Positions 6,590 to 13,158 of a DNA stretch of 16,131 nucleotides are shown one piece after another; position 1 is the first letter of the stretch; every line of letters starts with the position of its first letter. The position numbers and the translations under genes are program-made. The notes below the pieces were generated by a model, which ran no database searches, was not told the DNA's origin, and was given only the letters and a program-made list of their open reading frames with translations. Source of the DNA: Nitrospina sp. (GTDB lineage Bacteria > Nitrospinota > Nitrospinia > Nitrospinales > Nitrospinaceae). The stretch is taken from positions 1 to 16,131 of the forward strand of contig SMVT01000113.1 of assembly GCA_004357365.1 (NCBI GenBank), written 5' to 3'.

Positions 6590-6976
6590 ATGGGTTACGA
6601 AACCAAAAAAGTAATTGTGGTAGACGACTCCTCTGTGATGCGCCAGATTATTAAAAATAATTTGAAGCAGCTGGGTTTTGAGCAGTCAAATTTGGTGGAT
6701 GCAGAAGATGGAGAACAGGCATTAAAAATGATCAACGAGGGCGGATTGGACTTGGTGATCGCGGACTGGAATATGCCTAGAATGACTGGAATTGATTTAT
6801 TGAAAGCCATTCGTGCCGATGGAGCCTTGAAGGAACTACCTTTTATGATGGTGACTTCCGAAGCGGATAAGGAAAAAATCATGGAGGCCGTTCAGGCGGG
6901 CGTCAATCAATATATTGTTAAGCCTTTTAACACCACTCAATTGGAAGAAAAGATCAAAGAAATTTTAGCCAACTGA
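6590..6976 (+). CDS. cheY: CheY-like single-domain response regulator
   Basis: A 128-residue receiver domain with no output domain. All CheY landmarks are present: acidic pair D12-D13, phosphoacceptor D59 in ADWNMP (with the tryptophan that follows it in E. coli CheY), switch residues T89 and Y108, and K111 in VKPF. Each is offset by two from E. coli CheY. Phospho-CheY normally binds the flagellar switch protein FliM and changes motor rotation. No kinase, receptor or flagellar gene is nearby, so its partner lies elsewhere and the receiver could serve another pathway. AAAGGA (6575-6580) precedes ATG 6590 by 9 nt. No terminator is visible after it. Confidence 0.92.
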   Translation: MGYETKKVIVVDDSSVMRQIIKNNLKQLGFEQSNLVDAEDGEQALKMINEGGLDLVIADWNMPRMTGIDLLKAIRADGALKELPFMMVTSEADKEKIMEAVQAGVNQYIVKPFNTTQLEEKIKEILAN

Positions 6977-6985
6977 TTTTATTTC

Positions 6986-7585
6986 TTGTCTTCCTCATCC
7001 AAAGGGTTGTGTTTGGAAAGCACCCTGGGGAAACAATTTTTGGTAGTGGGTCAGTTTGAATCCACCAACCTTACAATATCCTCATCGACCACAAACGATC
7101 CGAAACCCCGACCGCGACTGCTGGTGTTTCATGCCGACAGTCTGGCGGCGTCCTCGAAAGACCTGGTTCTTCAAGTCAGCAGCCTTAAAATGAATGCAGG
7201 CGCCAAGGAACTGTTCGTTCGCGGAATTTTGTGCAACTGGCTGGTGTGTCTGGCGGTGTGGCTGGCGGTGAAGATCAAAAGCGAATCCGCCAAACTGGTT
7301 ATGATTTTCTGGTGCCTATTCGCGTTCATCAGCAGCGGTTTCGAGCATTGCGTGGCCAATATGACGTTGCTGAGCCTGGGACTGTTGATTCCTCATGGAA
7401 CCGATGTCTCCTTCACCGGCATGTTGCATAATCTGTCCTGGGTCACCTTGGGCAACATTGTCGGCGGCGCCCTGTTTGTGGGGATGGCGTATTGGTTTGC
7501 CACCGTAAAGAAGGTTCAGGAACAAAGGTCCCCGGTCGTATCCGCCCGGGAATCCAAGGCCATCAGCGGCGTTATTGAGGATTGA
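6986..7585 (+). pseudogene. Formate/nitrite transporter family, C-terminal half only
   Basis: From about 7157 the frame matches the second half of the FNT family (FocA/NirC), pentameric channels for formate or nitrite. KELFVRGILCNWLVCLAVWLA is helix 4. Helix 5 carries SGFEHCVANM with the conserved pore histidine (codon 121). GNIVGGALFVGMAYW is helix 6. The frame ends at TGA 7583-7585. FNT proteins have about 270 residues and six helices; helices 1-3, including the usual GAELFTGN region, are missing. Upstream codons 1-57 (6986-7156) are Ser/Thr/Pro-rich and match nothing in the family. The possible starts (TTG 6986, ATG 7190) lack a ribosome site. I read it as a truncated gene; a fragment cannot form the channel. 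Confidence 0.75.
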
Positions 7586-7630
7586 CCCGTTTGGTGTGGG
7601 ACGAACCCTCACAAAATAATTTGTTGAAAG

Positions 7631-7661
7631 TTGGCGGGATTGCTGGATTGTGTGATACACT
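7631..7661 (+). promoter_or_regulatory. Candidate extended -10 promoter for the helicase leader
   Basis: TACACT (7656-7661) is preceded by TGA, giving an extended -10 (TGn). A poor -35, TTGGCG (7631-7636), is 19 bp upstream. Transcription would start near 7668, giving a leader of about 300 nt before the helicase gene. Confidence 0.35.
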
Positions 7662-7667
7662 TTTCTC

Positions 7668-7974
7668 GTTAGTTGTTCATCCGCTTTTTTTGAGCCTGCG
7701 TACCTGGTTCTCTTCTCCTTTCAAGCGGCCCCAGCCTTCATGATTGTTCAGGGGTGAAAAACGCTGCGTAGGCACCTGCCTTTTTCTGCAACAAACTCCA
7801 AATAATTCGATATTTTCGCGCGTTGCGAGACCGTTGCGTCTCCTCCGGTTCATTGATGACCGGAGGTCCGCCGGGAGGTATCGAGATAGCTCTATTTGCG
7901 CTTTATCGAGCGCGTCATAGCGGGGTGGATGGTTTTACCCTGCACCGTTATTCAAATTTTTTTAAGGATTATCA
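7668..7974 (+). promoter_or_regulatory. Long structured 5' leader of the DEAD-box helicase gene
   Basis: About 300 nt lie between the predicted start site and the helicase ATG. There is a perfect 8-bp hairpin CCTCCGGT (7842-7849)/ACCGGAGG (7859-7866). Just before it lies GAGAC/GTCTC around CGTTGC. No stable protein frame spans the leader. Long structured leaders are known on cold-induced helicase genes of other bacteria; that parallel is inference. AAGGA (7964-7968) is the ribosome site. Confidence 0.4.
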
Positions 7975-9201
7975 ATGCAATATTTTAATGAATTACAACT
8001 TCAGCAACCCATCGCCCAGGCTCTTCAGTCCATGCGATTTGAAAAACCGACACCGATCCAGGCCCAGGCCATTCCTTTGGCCATCGACCGCAAGGATATT
8101 ATCGCCTGCGCCCAAACCGGGACCGGCAAAACGGCGGCCTTCGGTATTCCCATCATCGACCGGTTGCTGAAACATCCCCAAAAAACCGCGCTGATTCTCG
8201 TGCCCACCCGTGAACTGGCGGCCCAGGTGACCGAGGTGCTCAAGGATCTCACCCGGTTTGCGCCCAGCATCAATGGTGCAATTCTGATTGGGGGCATGTC
8301 CATACGCCCTCAAATTGAAAAACTGCGGCGCGGTGTTCGTTTAGTGGTGGCCACTCCCGGACGTTTGTTGGACCATCTCGACCGCCGCACCCTCGATTTC
8401 AAATCACTGGATATCCTCGTTCTGGACGAGGCCGACCGGATGCTCGACATGGGGTTTGCCCCGCAGTTGAACAAGATTCTTCCGTATCTGCCCAAGACGC
8501 GGCAGACGCTTCTATTTTCCGCCACCCTGCCGGCGAATATCGAACAGCTCTCCGCACGTTATCTGACCCATCCCGTGCGGGTGACCGTGGGGCCTGTGTC
8601 CCGGCCGGTGGAGAAAATCCAGCAGTCCATAGTGGAAACCACCGCCGCCGGAAAGAACGAAACGCTGGTCGATGAACTGCATGCCCGGAAGGGTTCCGTT
8701 TTGATCTTCGCACGCACCAAGGCACGGACCGATCGTGTGGCCCGGCATCTCAAGAAGTACGGGCACTCGGTGGCCCGCCTGCACGGTGACCGCACTCAGG
8801 GACAGCGCACCTCCGCCATGGCCGGTTTTCGTGATGGACGCTTCCGGATTCTGGTTGCGACCGATATCGCCGCACGCGGAATCGACATCCCCCATATCGC
8901 CAATGTCATCAATTACGACCTGCCGCTTGTTCCGGAAGATTACCTGCATCGCATCGGCCGCACCGCACGCGCCGGGGCGGAAGGCCATGCCGTTTCATTC
9001 ATCACCCCGGAAGATAAGGCCCAGTGGCGCGCGATTTCAAACTTTCTGGGGAAAACCGGAAAGTCCTCGGCGGTTTTTGTCAGCCCCCGCGGAGAACCCG
9101 CCAGCAAATTTGCAGGGAATACCAGTGCATCCCGCAAAAAGTTTTCCGGAAAACCCCGACGTTCCAACCCGCGAAGACGTCCTGCAGGCCGGCCAGCATG
9201 A
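7975..9201 (+). CDS. rhlE: DEAD-box ATP-dependent RNA helicase, RhlE type
   Basis: A 408-residue superfamily 2 RNA helicase with every motif intact. Q motif around F4 to Q29 (PTPIQAQ); I AQTGTGKT (46-53); Ia PTRELA (77-82); GG (106-107); Ib TPGR (127-130); II DEAD (151-154); III SAT (182-184); IV LIFARTK (243-249); V ARGID (300-304); VI HRIGRTAR (325-332). Residues from about 362 form a short basic tail rich in Arg, Lys, Ser and Pro, as in RhlE proteins, where it helps RNA binding. Such enzymes unwind short RNA helices in ribosome assembly, mRNA decay and cold adaptation. AAGGA stands 6 nt before ATG 7975. The tail lacks the RNA-recognition domain of DbpA and the long extension of CsdA. Confidence 0.93.
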   Translation: MQYFNELQLQQPIAQALQSMRFEKPTPIQAQAIPLAIDRKDIIACAQTGTGKTAAFGIPIIDRLLKHPQKTALILVPTRELAAQVTEVLKDLTRFAPSINGAILIGGMSIRPQIEKLRRGVRLVVATPGRLLDHLDRRTLDFKSLDILVLDEADRMLDMGFAPQLNKILPYLPKTRQTLLFSATLPANIEQLSARYLTHPVRVTVGPVSRPVEKIQQSIVETTAAGKNETLVDELHARKGSVLIFARTKARTDRVARHLKKYGHSVARLHGDRTQGQRTSAMAGFRDGRFRILVATDIAARGIDIPHIANVINYDLPLVPEDYLHRIGRTARAGAEGHAVSFITPEDKAQWRAISNFLGKTGKSSAVFVSPRGEPASKFAGNTSASRKKFSGKPRRSNPRRRPAGRPA

Positions 9202-9346
9202 CGCTGGACCCCATTTGCTGACCGTTGCTGGTGAGGAGATGATCCCTGAGCGCGTTTGCAGGTTTAAAAATTTGCTCCGGGCCTTGCCGGTCAGCGGGCG
9301 GCTTTCCCCCAACTTTCTCAAGGCACAGGGATCAGTAAATCCACGA

Positions 9347-9628
9347 TCAGCGGCAGATATCAGAAGCGATGCGGGTAAGGGCGGTGCGGGGAACCGGAGA
9401 ATTGCTGGGGCTCAATATTTCTTTCCGCTCACCTTCGCATCCATGCACCGCGGGGCCATGGCTTCGGCCTGTTTGGGCAACCCCAGGATTTCCGGAAACC
9501 ACGGCCATCACAATCGCTCCTTCGAACAGCAATGGCTCATAAGCGTTGTCCCCGGCGATTTACCGGTTTTCCCCAATAAAGGAATAGGTTTTTAAATCGG
9601 CTTCCCTTAATATAAAATACGTGGGATT
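9347..9628 (-). pseudogene. Possible decayed coding frame of unknown family
   Basis: In the 457-nt gap after rhlE, one minus-strand frame is open from 9628 except for a single TAA at 9560-9562. Around that stop it reads protein-like on both sides: EADLKTYSFIGENR, then IAGDNAYEPLLFEGAIV and MAVVSGNPGVAQTG. The last part is less convincing. It ends at TGA 9347-9349. I recognise no family and see no start. The rest of the gap (9202-9346) shows nothing I can support. Confidence 0.3.
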
Positions 9629-9658
9629 TTAATAGGGAACGCCGGGAGAAAACTTAAA

Positions 9659-10108
9659 GTGGCCGGGATCGATTTCAGGAAAAAATACGTGTGCATGGAG
9701 TGCGGGTGTCAGCGGGAACCCATAATGGCCAATCGGGGGATGCTGATAATTGAGTTGCTCATGTGGTTGCTGTATATTCTTCCGGGGGTCATTTACTCCA
9801 TTTGGCGGCGGGTGCGCAAACAGGAGGTCTGCCCGAATTGCGGGGAGCCTTCGGTCGTGTTGACTTCCTCCTCCCGCGCGATGAAAATGATGCGATTGCT
9901 GAACATGTTTCCCCAAGCGATGATGGCCGATTCCTTACCGCCGACCACGGGTGCGCCCTCCCAGCCGGTTTCCGGTAAAAAGGTTCCGCCTCCGAAACCC
10001 GGGGAGAAAAACCTGAAAAAAATTCTAAAAACATCCACCCGCCGCGGACTGAAACCCAAGGGCCAGCAGGGACTCATTGATTTCAAATCGCCGGACTCGG
10101 GCGAGTGA
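9659..10108 (+). CDS. Zinc-ribbon membrane protein, function unknown
   Basis: A 149-residue protein. Cys12-x2-Cys15 (plus Cys17) and Cys58-x2-Cys61 (VCPNCG) could form one zinc ribbon, but they flank a hydrophobic hairpin or helix at 28-48 (LIIELLMWLLYILPGVIYSIW). Small bacterial proteins of this shape, with a CxxC pair on each side of an IExxLWLxxxxPGxIYSxWR segment, are common but have no assigned role that I know. The C-terminal 80 residues are polar, Pro/Lys-rich and probably disordered. Start is GTG 9659 with GGGAG (9643-9647) 11 nt upstream; a later start would cut the first CxxC. The stop overlaps the next gene's GTG by 4 nt, so the two are probably translated together. Confidence 0.75.
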   Translation: MAGIDFRKKYVCMECGCQREPIMANRGMLIIELLMWLLYILPGVIYSIWRRVRKQEVCPNCGEPSVVLTSSSRAMKMMRLLNMFPQAMMADSLPPTTGAPSQPVSGKKVPPPKPGEKNLKKILKTSTRRGLKPKGQQGLIDFKSPDSGE

Positions 10109-10881
10109 CAGGGACGCGGCACCGGTCTTTAACAATTTCACAAATACCGTGTATGGAATCTTCGACCAAAGACTGGAGTGGGAAGGACCTGGTCGGTAAG
10201 AATTTCGATGGCCAGGATCTTTCCGAGTACGATTTCAGCAAAGCCGACCTCAGCGAAGCCTCCCTGCAAGGCGCCGACTGTTCCCGCGCCACGTTTTACC
10301 GGACGCGCATGCGGGAGGCCCAGGCCTCCAAAGCCCGTTTCCGGGAGGCCGATCTGGAGGAGGCCAATCTCAGCGATTCGGTGTTCCAGGAAGCGGATTT
10401 TACTTCGGCCAATCTGGAAGGGGCCGATCTGCGTCGCGCCGACCTGGCCCGCGCCGATCTCAGTCTCACCAATATGACCGGCGTCTATATGAACGACGCC
10501 CGCCTGGAAAAGGCCTGCCTGAGGGAAGCCGACCTCAAGGCCGCGGACCTGCGGCAGGCCGACCTGTCAGGCGCCGACCTGACCGGCGCGGATTTGAGTT
10601 ACTCCAATCTGGAAGGCATCCGTCTCACCGGCGCCAACCTGAAAGACGCCGATTTCACCGGGGCCCACCTGAAAAACGCGCATTTGGATCAGGCCGATCT
10701 TTCCGGCGCCGATTTCAGCGAATGCGACATCACCGGTGCCGATTTCACCGGGGCGCTCCACCTCGACTGCTCACAAATCGAATCCGCTCTTTTTGAAAAA
10801 GACAGCATCCGCTTCCCGCATTACATCCAACTCCAGTGGACCACGGCGGAGAATTATGAATGCCGTTGTATAAATGAATAA
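10105..10881 (+). CDS. Pentapeptide-repeat protein
   Basis: A 258-residue protein made almost entirely of A(D/N)LxX repeats. The central hydrophobic residue recurs every five positions without a slip from W24 to F214, about 39 repeats, predicting a right-handed quadrilateral beta-helix of nearly ten coils. Most centres are Leu or Phe. The protein is visibly rich in Asp and Glu. It has no signal peptide or membrane helix. The last 40 residues form a non-repeat cap with three Cys. Some pentapeptide proteins (MfpA, Qnr) mimic DNA and protect gyrase, but most have no known role and I see no loops like those of Qnr. GTG 10105 overlaps the upstream stop as GTGA; ATG 10153 is an alternative that loses only non-repeat residues, and neither has a strong ribosome site. 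Confidence 0.9.
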   Translation: MTGTRHRSLTISQIPCMESSTKDWSGKDLVGKNFDGQDLSEYDFSKADLSEASLQGADCSRATFYRTRMREAQASKARFREADLEEANLSDSVFQEADFTSANLEGADLRRADLARADLSLTNMTGVYMNDARLEKACLREADLKAADLRQADLSGADLTGADLSYSNLEGIRLTGANLKDADFTGAHLKNAHLDQADLSGADFSECDITGADFTGALHLDCSQIESALFEKDSIRFPHYIQLQWTTAENYECRCINE

Positions 10882-10884
10882 AAG

Positions 10885-10914
10885 AGCGGGTTTGGAGGGG
10901 ATTTAAAATCCGCT
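10885..10914. terminator. Hairpin between convergent genes
   Basis: AGCGG (10885-10889) pairs with CCGCT (10910-10914), with GGATTT/AAATCC inside. It fills the gap between the stops of the pentapeptide gene and the opposing GYD gene. It may act for both strands, but no T-run follows on either side. Confidence 0.35.
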
Positions 10915-10915
10915 A

Positions 10916-11206
10916 TCACATTTTGGCGGTGATTGCCTCCATCTCTGCTTTGGTGAAGGCCCGGTGGGATGAGGTTTTGACGAATCCCCGCGATCCGGCT
11001 TTCAACAGCAGGGTGCATATGGCTTCGTCATTGTCTGCCTCGGCGATGCTGAACACATCATAATCGCCCAACAGCCACATGATCTCTTTAATCTGCACAC
11101 CGCATTCCTTGGCCATTTCCTCAAAACGCTCCGACCGCTTAATGGTCTCCTTGACATTTTTAATTCCCGCATCCGTAAATTGACCCATTATCAGATAGCT
11201 CGCCAT
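10916..11206 (-). CDS. GYD-domain protein
   Basis: A 96-residue soluble protein matching the GYD family (PF08734), small ferredoxin-like alpha/beta proteins. The family name comes from a GYD-like motif, here LLGDYDVFSIAEADND (46-61). The N-terminus MASYLIMGQFTDAGIKNVKE is typical: a first beta strand followed by T/G-x-I-K-N. Function is unknown; relatives are thought to bind small molecules or oligomerise like dimeric alpha-beta barrel proteins. The start ATG 11204-11206 (minus) has AGGGAG 8-9 nt upstream, a strong ribosome site. It is monocistronic and convergent with the pentapeptide gene. Confidence 0.85.
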   Translation of the reverse strand: MASYLIMGQFTDAGIKNVKETIKRSERFEEMAKECGVQIKEIMWLLGDYDVFSIAEADNDEAICTLLLKAGSRGFVKTSSHRAFTKAEMEAITAKM

Positions 11207-11409
11207 GGCTTGTTCTCCCTATTGATTGGATGGTTGAACCTTTAAAGAGCAGGTTGATGGTAAACAATATAAGGCCTTTGGGCCCCATTTTCATTTTTTC
11301 CGATATGAAAAGGTTCCGATGGACGGATGCTGTCGCCTTTGCGATACTGAGATCAAGCTCTAAAATTATTTTTTCGCTGGGAATCCGTTTTATGGCGGAA
11401 CGATCGTAG

Positions 11410-11628
11410 ATGCTTCCTTTGGAACGCGAAGGCATGCGGACCGTAGGCATGCCCGTTCTTCCCAAAGAGGTTCGCATTGATTCGCACCTGAAAAAAGACG
11501 GCTCCCAACAAGTTGTCGTCAAAGCCGACGACGGCAGGGGGTTCATCTTGATCGAAGGTTACCTGGCACCCGATCAACCGCCCGTCCTCAGCCGACAATG
11601 GCCTTTCCAATTGCCCAGAACTTCTTAA
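11410..11628 (+). CDS. Hypothetical small protein, doubtful
   Basis: A 72-codon frame in the 560-nt gap between the GYD gene and the next operon. The sequence from VRIDSHLKKDGSQQVVVKA to QWPFQLPRTS reads like protein, but I recognise no family. The ribosome site is weak (GGCGG about 11 nt before ATG 11410). Overlapping minus-strand frames look like shadows. Upstream, 11207-11409 contains GGCC-TTTG-GGCC followed by a T-rich stretch near 11272-11301, which could end a plus-strand transcript. Confidence 0.35.
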   Translation: MLPLEREGMRTVGMPVLPKEVRIDSHLKKDGSQQVVVKADDGRGFILIEGYLAPDQPPVLSRQWPFQLPRTS

Positions 11629-11690
11629 ATTCTCATATTTAAAGGGTTTATTAGCGCATAAATACCGGCGCTTTGAACATCAAAGAATCG

Positions 11691-11718
11691 TGGAAAAATT
11701 CACAAAATTTGTTATCCT
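11691..11718 (+). promoter_or_regulatory. Candidate promoter of the 11767-14391 unit
   Basis: TGGAAA (11691-11696) and TATCCT (11713-11718) are spaced by 16 bp, each matching four of six consensus bases, 48 nt before the first gene of the unit. Confidence 0.35.
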
Positions 11719-11766
11719 GAAATAACACTATTCCTTTTTTAACAACAGCTTGGAGTCAAACAAACC

Positions 11767-13113
11767 ATGCCTGAAGCAGCCGCACCGGAAGGAGCCGTCA
11801 AAGCGCCCCAGCGTCCCAGTTTAATGATCCGCCGAGGGAAAAAAGTCACCGAAGGAGTGGCAGCACAGACCGTTATTGCTGATATCAAGAGTGGTCAGTT
11901 GAAACCCTCGGATGAGTTCAGTATGGACGGAATTCATTGGCGGCGCCTGGATTCCCACATGCAATTGGCCAAGGTGTTTGCTGCGGCTCCCGAGAAACCT
12001 CCTTCCGGAAAAAAGGGCCTACTGATTTTTCTATTCCTGTTGCTTCTGGGTGGACTCGCGGGTGTGTATGCCCATCCCTATTGGGTTTTTTATAAAACCC
12101 AAATGGCCGCCGACAGCCGCAATGTCGACCAGCTGTCGCAAGAGGTGGACTACTCTGCTGTGTATCAGGATATTAAACGGCAGGTGGATTCGCAATGGAA
12201 CGGCATTACGGCGCAGAAAATCAACAACACCCCTTACGCCAAGTCGGCTCTTCCCAAGGGACGAATCCTGGTGGACCGATGGACCAACACCCTGGTGACT
12301 CCGGAAGCGGTGATGGCATATTCCAAAGGCCAGACCGATGTTATCGGTTTCGCCACGGGAAAAAAATCATCGAAGAAAAAAGCATCCCAAGAAAAAGTGG
12401 CTCTGGACCTCTGGGCGAACCTGGGGCTCAATGTGGAATCCGCAGTTACGATTTTCAACAGCGTCAGTGGTGTATTAGCCCGCGCGGATTTGGGTTATCG
12501 GGATGTGAATACCTTTACCGCAACCGTCCAGGTGAACAACGGAGAGAATTTTATTTTCCGGTACGAACGGAGGGGAATGGACTGGAAAGTTACCGGAATT
12601 CAACTTCCTGCAGGCCCGATGAGTGCCTCTTTAAACGATATTGCCCAGTCGACACTGAAACAGGCCCGTAACAAAGCACGGGCGGGAAAAAGAAATAAGA
12701 AGATAAAGAAAGTCGAGGAAGACAAGAAACAGCCGGTCCAAGTGGCGAAACTCGCCAATATCAAGAAGGCCTATATGGCGAACCTGGAGTTGCGCAACCT
12801 CTCGGTCGGAAAGGGAAAGAAATACCTGTTTGGCAGTCCCAATCCGGGCGTTTTCGCCACCCTGTTGAACAAAGGCAACCGGACCTTGAATGAACTGGAA
12901 ATCACGATTTATTTTTATAACCGCCAGGGGGCTATTGTCAGTGAAAAGAAACTATATCCCGTGTCGGTTTCCAAATATCGGCCCGGGCGCGATAATGACC
13001 CTTTGGGACCCAATAGTGTAAAAAAAGTGGGATACCTCGTCAAGAAATTCGCCCCGGCCTCGTGGACCGGGAAGGTGCAAATGAGAGTGACCCATATTGT
13101 TCTTAAGGATTGA
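11767..13113 (+). CDS. Membrane-anchored protein with GYF-like and DUF2939-like domains
   Basis: A 448-residue protein. Residues 18-71 look like a GYF_2/DUF4339 domain (MIRRGKKVTEGVAAQTVIADI, with a final W58 RRL). One transmembrane helix spans 84-103. Beyond it, YWVFYKTQMAADSRNVDQLS, then VDYSAVYQDIK (105-137), resembles DUF2939. A Lys-rich linker (297-325) leads to a C-terminal beta-rich domain (335-448). There NKGNRTLNELEITIYFYNRQG resembles FxLYD-type domains of lipoproteins and cell-surface proteins. The N-terminal domain is probably cytoplasmic and the rest outside. GGAG (11751-11754) is 12 nt before ATG 11767. The next gene starts 45 nt downstream with a small GCCGG/CCGGC palindrome between, so the two are likely co-transcribed. 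Function unknown; domain names are by eye. Confidence 0.75.
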   Translation: MPEAAAPEGAVKAPQRPSLMIRRGKKVTEGVAAQTVIADIKSGQLKPSDEFSMDGIHWRRLDSHMQLAKVFAAAPEKPPSGKKGLLIFLFLLLLGGLAGVYAHPYWVFYKTQMAADSRNVDQLSQEVDYSAVYQDIKRQVDSQWNGITAQKINNTPYAKSALPKGRILVDRWTNTLVTPEAVMAYSKGQTDVIGFATGKKSSKKKASQEKVALDLWANLGLNVESAVTIFNSVSGVLARADLGYRDVNTFTATVQVNNGENFIFRYERRGMDWKVTGIQLPAGPMSASLNDIAQSTLKQARNKARAGKRNKKIKKVEEDKKQPVQVAKLANIKKAYMANLELRNLSVGKGKKYLFGSPNPGVFATLLNKGNRTLNELEITIYFYNRQGAIVSEKKLYPVSVSKYRPGRDNDPLGPNSVKKVGYLVKKFAPASWTGKVQMRVTHIVLKD

Positions 13114-13158
13114 TAGGAGGCGGGCCGGTGTCACCAGTGCCGGCAGGAAAGGAATTGA

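Noticed and set aside
6979..7050. Minus-strand frame ending in SKHNPLDEEDKK and a stop, between cheY and the FNT fragment
   Set aside because: The tail reads like a protein end, but only 23 codons are open and no gene can be built on it.
8735..9595. Plus-strand frame of 286 codons overlapping the end of rhlE
   Set aside because: Out-of-frame reading of the helicase motifs V and VI; it shows no domain, and the rhlE frame is intact to 9201.
11160..11546. Minus-strand 128-codon frame running into the GYD gene
   Set aside because: It overlaps the GYD start in another frame, lacks any recognisable feature, and the GYD gene has its own strong ribosome site.
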